IMG/VR virus record: IMGVR_UViG_3300030430_004698
Location: 1-21,733 of that record
Reading direction: 5' to 3' (one strand)
Origin: a virus
Length of the DNA stretch: 21,733 bases
Part shown: positions 6,589-12,344 of the stretch, piece by piece
Numbering within the stretch: the stretch's first letter is position 1
Layout of the letters: each line of letters starts with the position of its first letter
Translations under genes and position numbers: made by a program
Notes under the pieces: generated by a model
The model's input: only the letters and a program-made list of their open reading frames with translations
Databases searched by the model: none
What the model was told of the DNA's origin: nothing

Positions 6589-7408
6589 CCATCATCCTTT
6601 TTCTGTTCTTGAAATTAATATCACGGTTATTTAGCAAACTTTCGAATAGTACATTTATACCACTTTCTAGCTGTAAATTCAAGTGTTTTTTTACCTTCCC
6701 AATCATTTTAAATTCATCAAAGGCTTCTCGTACATGGTGTTTCTGGTATGGTTCATTAAGTTCATACCAATCCATTTGATAGAAAAACTGTTTGATATCT
6801 TCTGATAGGTAAGGAGTGATAAACACTTTATCATACATATCCGAAACTTTTTTATGCCAGAGATAACCAGCTTGATTGTATTTAGCAAAATAATTATCTC
6901 TGAATTGGTCAAAAAGTTTTTTAGTATGTTTGTAATTTATTTGAGCTTTTTTAGATACACCAAAGTATCCATCTGCCGCCCATCCAGATAATACATATTT
7001 TTCTTTTATTTGTGGGTAAACATATAGAAATGGAAAGACACATTCAAAGTGTGTCTTTCGTACACATCCCATCTTCACTAGTCGATGGAAGTCTTCAACT
7101 AAGTTGTTTGTTGGAACTTCAATACCAGTGAACTCCCATCCAAATATATTAGCTGTTTCTTCAGCTTTACGAAAGTCATAGGAGATATTATCTTTTAGAT
7201 GAAAAGAATATGCATGGATACTCTTTCCTAATTGTTTGGCAGCAAATGCTACACTTAGGCTGTCTACACCACCAGAGAGAAGGACTGAAACCTTTTGGTC
7301 AGAAGGGCAAGCGGTTTTCAGGTGGGTTAGAAGTAGTTTTTTGAGTTGACTTGGACTTTTTTTGAGTTGACTTGAGCTCAATGTATCCATACTTTTCAAT
7401 CCATTCAT
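6518..7408 (-). CDS. AsnB-like PP-loop (asparagine synthase C-domain) protein
   Basis: N-type ATP pyrophosphatase related to the synthetase domain of asparagine synthase B. The PP-loop LLSGGVDS (residues 43-50) and the second signature LSGWAADGYFG (140-150), corresponding to LSGDGADELFGG, are both clear. PYLSED later matches the PF.D segment. No N-terminal class II glutamine amidotransferase domain is present, so free ammonia or another nucleophile would be needed. Such proteins adenylate a carboxylate and form an amide, but the substrate here is unknown. The start is uncertain: ATG 7408 has no clear ribosome site, while ATG 7390 has GGA 9 nt upstream. Both overlap the upstream gene by about 90-110 nt, including a 21-bp tandem repeat. 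The C-terminus overlaps the cytosine methylase by 71 nt, suggesting coupled expression. Confidence 0.82.
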   Translation of the reverse strand: MNGLKSMDTLSSSQLKKSPSQLKKLLLTHLKTACPSDQKVSVLLSGGVDSLSVAFAAKQLGKSIHAYSFHLKDNISYDFRKAEETANIFGWEFTGIEVPTNNLVEDFHRLVKMGCVRKTHFECVFPFLYVYPQIKEKYVLSGWAADGYFGVSKKAQINYKHTKKLFDQFRDNYFAKYNQAGYLWHKKVSDMYDKVFITPYLSEDIKQFFYQMDWYELNEPYQKHHVREAFDEFKMIGKVKKHLNLQLESGINVLFESLLNNRDINFKNRKRMMDVYRDWSKIQTLSNGGSLQEFFS

Positions 7409-7979
7409 CCCCAGTTAAATAACCCTTACTCTTTTCCCACTCTGTATACTTCTCTGAGATAGGAAGTTTAACATGATTTTGAGGAAGGAAAAATTCATCT
7501 TTACGCTTGTTTTTTGGACCCACTAAAATTTTTCCTACACCGAGGACTTGATATCGATCTTCTGTCAGAACTCTTTCATCGACCTCTTTCTCTTTGTTAG
7601 TTAAAGCTTTGTTCAGTTCATTTAGTTTTTTGGTTCCCTTAACTACCCTGTGTAGCTCTTTATAGAATTCTTCAAAGGCCTCAAAGTCTTCCATTAGACC
7701 TGTTTCAAGCATATACTCTAAAACCCTTATACTTGAAGGATTATAGATATGATCTTTTACAGAATTCCTTTTTCCATCCTTGTTGATATCAAAAAATTTA
7801 CCATTACTATCTACAGCTCTGTATTGAACTTCTCCAAAAGGAGCAGACCCATGAACTATGTCATAGTTCAATGCATGACTAAGTTTAGCAATGTCTTTCT
7901 CATCTATTCGATCATATTCAACATCTTTAAGTATTTTCCAAACTACTTCAATTAATGACAGTTTGTTCGAGATTTCCAT
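7299..7979 (-). CDS. Hypothetical protein, first gene of accessory block
   Basis: Not recognised. The protein has 226 residues from ATG 7979, which has AGGAG 6 nt upstream; a GTG one codon earlier is possible but too close to the ribosome site. It is charged and mixed alpha/beta. Residues 64-76 form a loop with Asp, Asn, Asp-Gly, Asn and Asp spaced like the calcium loop of EF-hands and dockerins (FDINKDGKRNSVKDH). A helical, Glu/Lys-rich middle follows (MEDFEAFEEFYKELHR). The tail holds a 7-residue repeat (KSTQKKS KSTQKTT) and ends in PPENRLPF, similar to tails of some single-stranded DNA-binding proteins but without their acidic character. It lies directly behind a strong sigma70-type promoter and shares about 110 nt with the AsnB-like gene in another frame. 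A partnership with that enzyme is a positional guess. Confidence 0.75.
   Translation of the reverse strand: MEISNKLSLIEVVWKILKDVEYDRIDEKDIAKLSHALNYDIVHGSAPFGEVQYRAVDSNGKFFDINKDGKRNSVKDHIYNPSSIRVLEYMLETGLMEDFEAFEEFYKELHRVVKGTKKLNELNKALTNKEKEVDERVLTEDRYQVLGVGKILVGPKNKRKDEFFLPQNHVKLPISEKYTEWEKSKGYLTGDEWIEKYGYIELKSTQKKSKSTQKTTSNPPENRLPF
7337..7374. repeat. 21-bp tandem duplication inside a two-gene overlap
   Basis: The 17-mer TTTTTTGAGTTGACTTG occurs at 7337-7353 and again at 7358-7374, a period of exactly 21 bp (7 codons). It lies where the unknown protein and the AsnB-like protein overlap in different frames. It therefore yields a 7-residue repeat in each: KSTQKKS/KSTQKTT in one and SQLKKSP/SQLKKLL in the other. 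Because the period is a multiple of three, the duplication left both frames intact. Confidence 0.85.
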
Positions 7980-8006
7980 CACGTACTCCTCATCAACAAC
8001 ATTTTC

Positions 8007-8035
8007 ATAATAACAAAAAGTAAATCATATGTCAA
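8007..8035 (-). promoter_or_regulatory. Sigma70-type promoter of accessory block
   Basis: On the minus strand, TTGACA (8035-8030), a 17-bp spacer and TATTAT (8012-8007) make a near-perfect bacterial sigma70 promoter. It lies in the 61-nt gap after the peptide deformylase stop. The expected transcript starts near 8000, about 20 nt before the ATG at 7979 and its AGGAG site. No late TATAAATA box is present, so this block is probably transcribed by unmodified host RNA polymerase early in infection. Confidence 0.75.
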
Positions 8036-8040
8036 TAGCT

Positions 8041-8550
8041 TTATGCAGCTCTTTTCATTCTACGTAGGTATAATTTGTAATTCTTATTGGCTTTTTCTAA
8101 GTGGTAGCGAGTGGCTCGTTTACGGAAGTCTAATCCTTCCATATGGTCGAATTCATGGCTGAAAACGCGTGCTGTCATACCGTTAAAGCGAGCTGTGTCG
8201 GTTTCGCCATTAATAGTGTCCATTCGTATACGGATTTCTGTAGGCCGTCGAATAGTGATGATAAATCCTGGAATTGACAGACAACCCTCATCTGCATATT
8301 CTTGATGATCTGATACAGATACAATACGAGGATTGAACACAGGTATGATAGAGTCAGGATCATTAGGAGAGCCCATTACAAACACTCTATAGGGTAGATT
8401 TACTTGATTACACGAAAGACCTACTCCCCCTAATCTACACATTGCTTCACCCAATGACTGAACTAACTCTTCAGGATCCATTGGAGGATTAGTCCAATCA
8501 AATGGAATTGTTGGTTTATATAATAGATTATCATTGAGTTCTAGTTTCAT
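8041..8550 (-). CDS. def: Peptide deformylase
   Basis: Metallo-enzyme that removes the N-formyl group from nascent proteins at the ribosome. All three motifs are intact: motif 1 GVGLSCNQ (42-49, the family's GxGLAAxQ), motif 2 EGCLS with metal ligand Cys90 (88-92), and motif 3 HEFDH at 132-136 with both His ligands and the catalytic Glu. Length is 169 residues with about 33 residues after motif 3, so the C-terminal helix is probably kept, whereas some cyanophage deformylases are shortened there. The start shares an ATGA overlap with the gp46 stop, so it is co-translated with the recombination genes. Phage versions are thought to keep newly made phage or short-lived host proteins processed during infection, but that role is inferred. 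Confidence 0.96.
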   Translation of the reverse strand: MKLELNDNLLYKPTIPFDWTNPPMDPEELVQSLGEAMCRLGGVGLSCNQVNLPYRVFVMGSPNDPDSIIPVFNPRIVSVSDHQEYADEGCLSIPGFIITIRRPTEIRIRMDTINGETDTARFNGMTARVFSHEFDHMEGLDFRKRATRYHLEKANKNYKLYLRRMKRAA

Positions 8551-10262
8551 ACTGCTATCCTTGAAAAGTTTCCTTGTTTCTCAAATCTAATGATCGAGCG
8601 GAATTTGTCAACCATAATATCTCCTTTATGCGAAATTATAAAAGTATTAGTTTCTGAAGTGAGTCCCTCTAGAATTTTTAGAAATTCGTCTACACCCCCA
8701 GCATCAAGTGAACTATCAAACACCTCATCCATGATAAGAAGATTGGTACTTACACTGTTTCGTAACTTAGCCACTGTTCGCCATGTGAATAGAAGAGACA
8801 GGTCAATACGCATCTTCTCACCCTCACTAAATGAATCATAAGAAAATTCGTCACGGAAACGTGATTTAATCCGCTCGCTAAAATTCTCATCGAGCTCGAA
8901 TTGCACGAAGAATCCTAACTGTTGAAGATAGTGATTTATTAGTTTGTTCATAACAGGTACATATTGTTTGATAATCAAACTTTTTATACCACTGTCTTTC
9001 AACATTTCAGAACCAACACGATATACAGTCTGTTGTTCTCCCAAATCAGTCTTTTGTTTTTGAAAGTCAGATAATTGATTTTTTAGCTCTTCAATCATAT
9101 TACCGTCATTACTGACCTCATCAACCTTTTGTGACAATTCAGTTATCTCTTTATTGAGAGAAGAAATAAACTCGTTATATGTAAAGATATTTCTGTTGCG
9201 ATCAGAGATTTGACTATTTAGCTCTGAGATTTGTTTGTTAACTTCAAAGATTTGTTCTAATCTTGTTTCTAACTCATCACGCTTCTTTTCTAACATGTCT
9301 AATGTTTCACTAGCTTCACTAAGTTTACCACTACGGTCTTCTACCATTTGTTCTTTGAAATGAATAGAAATATCCTGTTGACATGTAGGACAATTTTCAT
9401 GGTCGTGGAAAAAACTAATCTCTTTAGAGATTTTCTTCACTCGTCGCTGAAGAGTTTGAATTCCTTCTTTGACCTTGCTCTCTTTGCTTTCAGTTTTGTC
9501 CTTGTCTGAGATTCTAGTTTCCAGAGCTGTAATTTCATTCTGAATAGAGTCAAGTTCTGTGGACTCTTTTGTAATCTTTCCCTCAAATTCTGTAATTTGT
9601 TTTTTCTTGGCATCTATAGTTTTCCTATGATTGATAACCAAGTTATTTAGATGTTTTTTCTCCATCTCAATTTTTTCATTAATCAAATCAATCTGATACT
9701 CTAACTCTCGTATATCACTCTTATTTTCGGAAATACGTTCTTTTAGAATATTATTCATCGTGGAAAAGATTTGAAGATCAAGAAGGTCTTCTATGACTTC
9801 GCGGCGTTGAGCTGCTGGTAATTGCATAAAAGGTACGAAAGTTGAAGAACCTAATACGACCACTTGACTGAAAGACTTGTGATTCATCTTGAGAATATTC
9901 TTTTCAAGATGGTCTTGATAGTCTCTAGCTGAAGCATTCTGACTAATTAGATTGTCATTCTGATAAATTTCAAATATACCAGGTTTGATACCGCGTCTAA
10001 TTAGGTATGAATTTTTACCTACTTCAAACTCTAGCTCTACTACCATTCCTCTTTCGTTGATAGAGTTAATCAACTGTGGTTTATTAATCTTACGAAATGG
10101 TTTACCATATAAAACAAAGGATAATGCGTCAAGAACGGTGCTTTTTCCCGCACCGTTCTCTCCAATGATTAATGTTGTTTTATTTCTAGTCAGGTCAATT
10201 TCGGTAAAGGCATTTCCTGTACTCAGGATATTCTTATACCGAATACGATTAAAAATAATCAA
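8547..10262 (-). CDS. 46: Recombination endonuclease subunit gp46 (Rad50/SbcC-like)
   Basis: SMC-like ATPase that with gp47 resects DNA ends for recombination-dependent replication and host DNA breakdown. Order of elements: Walker A GENGAGKS (34-41), VVVLGSSTFVPFMQLP Q-loop region (134-149), a long coiled coil, zinc hook CPTC (291-294), a second coiled coil, the segment MLKDSGIKSLIIKQYVP, ABC signature SFSEGEK (477-483) and Walker B LLIMDE (508-513). Length 571 against 560 in T4. The initiator is TTG (10262-10260), supported by GGAG 7 nt upstream and the fit to the T4 N-terminus. No ATG is available near it. It begins 4 nt after the gp47 stop and overlaps deformylase by 4 nt. Confidence 0.97.
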   Translation of the reverse strand: MIIFNRIRYKNILSTGNAFTEIDLTRNKTTLIIGENGAGKSTVLDALSFVLYGKPFRKINKPQLINSINERGMVVELEFEVGKNSYLIRRGIKPGIFEIYQNDNLISQNASARDYQDHLEKNILKMNHKSFSQVVVLGSSTFVPFMQLPAAQRREVIEDLLDLQIFSTMNNILKERISENKSDIRELEYQIDLINEKIEMEKKHLNNLVINHRKTIDAKKKQITEFEGKITKESTELDSIQNEITALETRISDKDKTESKESKVKEGIQTLQRRVKKISKEISFFHDHENCPTCQQDISIHFKEQMVEDRSGKLSEASETLDMLEKKRDELETRLEQIFEVNKQISELNSQISDRNRNIFTYNEFISSLNKEITELSQKVDEVSNDGNMIEELKNQLSDFQKQKTDLGEQQTVYRVGSEMLKDSGIKSLIIKQYVPVMNKLINHYLQQLGFFVQFELDENFSERIKSRFRDEFSYDSFSEGEKMRIDLSLLFTWRTVAKLRNSVSTNLLIMDEVFDSSLDAGGVDEFLKILEGLTSETNTFIISHKGDIMVDKFRSIIRFEKQGNFSRIAV

Positions 10263-10266
10263 AAAA

Positions 10267-11331
10267 TTACTCCACTGTTAAGGCCTGAGAGTATAGACTA
10301 TGGAATAGTCCTTTTAGTTTCTTTCTGCTCACCTTTGTTTCTATTTGGTCAACATAACTTTCTAACATCTCAATAGTAGATTTAGCTTCATCAATTATAC
10401 CACTCTCATCTTCCATGTCAAGGTTTAAAACATCTTCAATAATTTGTAAATTTTGTACACCGGCTGTTTCAATCCTATCAACAAATAAGTCAAATAGATA
10501 TGGATTAGACTTATTCTTAACAATAAGTTTAATGTATGTACTATCAAAAACTGAAAAATCAATTTCATCTAAACCTTCGATAGTCATATCACTATCATCA
10601 TAATTAATTTTATAGTACATCTGTAGAGGGTTTTCTATGAATTCAAGTTCTCTAGTCTCAGTATCATAAATGTGAAACCCTTTTGTGTCTTCAAAGTCAC
10701 TCCATGTCATTTCATATGGACAACCGAGATATGAGATATTACCCTCTGTTGAGCGATGGTGGAAGTGACCCGAGAATACCTGGTCAAACTTTTTGAACTC
10801 TTCTCTATCAAAACCACTGTCACAGAATGCACCACGATGCATCTCAAAACCATTAAGTTCTAGATGACCCATCATGACCTGACTCTGTGTGTTCTTTACA
10901 GCATCCCAACTCTCATTCCAATTTTCTGTACATATCCATGGTAACATAAGAATATCTAAACCATCAATATTAATTTCAGTAGGTTTGTCAATTAAATTAA
11001 TCTCATACTCACTTGTGCCATACAACTGGTCAATAGCATTAATATCAAGTTTGTTACGAAAGTAAATATCATGGTTACCAATGATACACCAGAACTTCAT
11101 ACCACGATCTGCAATAGGTTTGATAAGGTCTTCGTGTAACTGATTTGCCGATACAAAGTTAATATACTTTCTACGATCTACGATGTCCCCTAGATGAATG
11201 ATATGGTCGATTTTATGTTCATCAATGTATGGAAAAAATACTTCATTCCAGAAGCGTGAAAAGAATCTAGCAAACACTTGGTTGTCATTACGAGCTCCAA
11301 AGTGAGTATCGGTGACAAGTGCTACTTTCAT
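10267..11331 (-). CDS. 47: Recombination endonuclease subunit gp47 (Mre11/SbcD-like)
   Basis: Metallophosphoesterase nuclease partner of gp46. The five-part metal site is visible: DTHFG (Asp8, His10), HLGDIVDRR (Asp49), IIGNHD (Asn86-His88 region), MGHLELNG (His156) and GHFHHR (His189, His191). At 354 residues it is close to T4 gp47 (339). The C-terminal part, which in the family binds the gp46 coiled coil, is helical and acidic (DMEDESGIIDEAKSTIEMLESYV). The gene starts in an ATGA overlap with gp55 and ends 4 nt before gp46, as expected for subunits made together. All catalytic residues are kept. Confidence 0.97.
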   Translation of the reverse strand: MKVALVTDTHFGARNDNQVFARFFSRFWNEVFFPYIDEHKIDHIIHLGDIVDRRKYINFVSANQLHEDLIKPIADRGMKFWCIIGNHDIYFRNKLDINAIDQLYGTSEYEINLIDKPTEINIDGLDILMLPWICTENWNESWDAVKNTQSQVMMGHLELNGFEMHRGAFCDSGFDREEFKKFDQVFSGHFHHRSTEGNISYLGCPYEMTWSDFEDTKGFHIYDTETRELEFIENPLQMYYKINYDDSDMTIEGLDEIDFSVFDSTYIKLIVKNKSNPYLFDLFVDRIETAGVQNLQIIEDVLNLDMEDESGIIDEAKSTIEMLESYVDQIETKVSRKKLKGLFHSLYSQALTVE

Positions 11332-11822
11332 TTATTGAACCTCTTTTCTTCGAAATCTTGAATGAATAAAGATGCATTCTCAGTTGCACCTTCACTTGAT
11401 TTAATTAATTCATGGTCTTCTCCACTTAAAGAAGATGTAAGATTAAAAATTTCTGTTGCTTTATACTTGGTATACAAGGCCTTCTTTTCTTTTTCAATAC
11501 GTCTTAGATAGGCATAATAAATGATTTGTGTAAAATACGCAAATGGGTTAGTAGATTTATCAGGATTAAAGTTGTCCACATACATAATACAATTTTCAAT
11601 ACCATCACCAATCATTTCTTCTTTGAAGGGATAGTTTATAAAGTTTGGTTTGTTAGAAAGTTTGTAGGCAATCCTCATGATGCAGTCACCAATATAATTT
11701 GGTACTCTTGGTGGTGTTTTACCTTCTTTCAATGCTGCTTCACGATTATCACGATATCTCAACATTTCAGCATAAAATCTTTTATTATCTACATAGTGTT
11801 CTCTACTTTGTACTTTTTTCAT
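11328..11822 (-). CDS. 55: Late-transcription sigma factor gp55
   Basis: Phage sigma factor that directs host RNA polymerase to late TATAAATA promoters, four of which occur in this window. Recognition rests on the gp55 core: YIGDCIMRIAYKLSNKPNF, MIGDGIENCIMYVDNFNP and STNPFAYFTQIIYYAYLRRI, a sigma region 2-like segment. Next comes EKKALYTKYKATE. Length 164 against 185 in T4. The C-terminus ends SLFIQDFEEKRF, where T4 gp55 has its clamp-binding hydrophobic/acidic tail that contacts gp45. AAGGAGGT sits 6 nt upstream of the ATG, one of the strongest ribosome sites in the window. It is preceded by a 113-nt gap with a likely sigma70 promoter and repeated CTTGAC hexamers, so it may be separately controlled. 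Confidence 0.94.
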   Translation of the reverse strand: MKKVQSREHYVDNKRFYAEMLRYRDNREAALKEGKTPPRVPNYIGDCIMRIAYKLSNKPNFINYPFKEEMIGDGIENCIMYVDNFNPDKSTNPFAYFTQIIYYAYLRRIEKEKKALYTKYKATEIFNLTSSLSGEDHELIKSSEGATENASLFIQDFEEKRFNK

Positions 11823-11850
11823 AATACCTCCTTATAACGGAATATATCTA

Positions 11851-11879
11851 ATAGTATAATAATATTAATTTCGCGTCAA
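11851..11879 (-). promoter_or_regulatory. Likely sigma70-type promoter of gp55
   Basis: On the minus strand TTGACG (11879-11874), a 17-bp spacer and TACTAT (11856-11851), or TATACT with 15 bp, lie upstream of gp55. The -35 is good and the -10 moderate. The site sits in one of the few real intergenic gaps here, next to a cluster of CTTGAC/GTCAAG hexamers (11875-11908). It would allow gp55 to be made before late transcription starts. Confidence 0.5.
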
Positions 11880-11908
11880 GGTATTTTTTTTCTTGACATA
11901 TACTTGAC
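11875..11908. repeat. CTTGAC hexamer cluster at the gp55 promoter
   Basis: GTCAAG at 11875-11880 is the inverted copy of CTTGAC at 11892-11897, and CTTGAC recurs at 11903-11908. The two direct copies start exactly 11 bp apart, about one helical turn. The inverted copy overlaps the putative -35 element. The arm pair encloses an A/T run, but no U-tract follows, so it does not look like a terminator. It may be an operator or a duplicated promoter element. Confidence 0.5.
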
Positions 11909-11935
11909 AAAGATGTACATTCTGTATGTTGAGCA

Positions 11936-12343
11936 TTAATGAATAGTACCTTTAATACTATTGAGTAGCTGAGCCATAGCATTAGATGTTGGTTTAGTTC
12001 CTTGATATTCGTATTCACTGGCCTCTTCAGCCTTAAAATCTTTAAACTCCTCAAAAGTATCTTTTAGATATTTTTCGTAATATTTCTTAATATCTTCATC
12101 TACTAATCCTATGGTAACAATTTGTGCAGCTGGAAAGAAAAAATTCCTACTTTTAGACATTCCGTTAAATAATACATTGAAGAAAACTTCTGTGTCTTCT
12201 ATACTACATATCACAGGATTTTTAATTAAAATCCCATAAGCTGTAGAATTCATAATTCTACCAATAATGTTTTGTCCATTATTTAATAAGAATATTCTGT
12301 ATCTATCATTTTGTAATACTTCATCTGAAAACTCTTGATCCAT
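11936..12343 (-). CDS. Hypothetical protein, possibly Sm-like
   Basis: A 135-residue protein between UvsW and gp55. Function not recognised with confidence. The first half (YRIFLLNNGQNIIGRIMNS, YGILIKNPVICSI, then NFFFPAAQIVTIG) has the strand pattern of an Sm/Lsm-type small beta-barrel: an opening 'L.nG..i.G.I' strand pair, a middle strand pair, and a closing 'a..v..i' strand. Similar small proteins occur in marine T4-like phages. The second half is a charged helix (EDIKKYYEKYLKDTFEEFKDFKAEE) and a low-complexity tail. If Sm-like it could bind RNA, but this is inferred from pattern only. The ATG has GGAG 7 nt upstream and lies 1 nt after the UvsW stop. The gp55 promoter region follows. Confidence 0.78.
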   Translation of the reverse strand: MDQEFSDEVLQNDRYRIFLLNNGQNIIGRIMNSTAYGILIKNPVICSIEDTEVFFNVLFNGMSKSRNFFFPAAQIVTIGLVDEDIKKYYEKYLKDTFEEFKDFKAEEASEYEYQGTKPTSNAMAQLLNSIKGTIH

Positions 12344-12344
12344 T

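Noticed and set aside
11875-11897. Terminator upstream of gp55 from the GTCAAG/CTTGAC arms
   Set aside because: The stem is only 6 bp, and on the minus strand it is followed by GCG rather than a U-run. The A-run is in the loop.
11892-11921. Plus-strand promoter TTGACA-17-TACATT in the gp55 gap
   Set aside because: The -10 is weak (4 of 6), and it would transcribe only antisense to the small gene and uvsW. It is better explained as part of the hexamer repeat.
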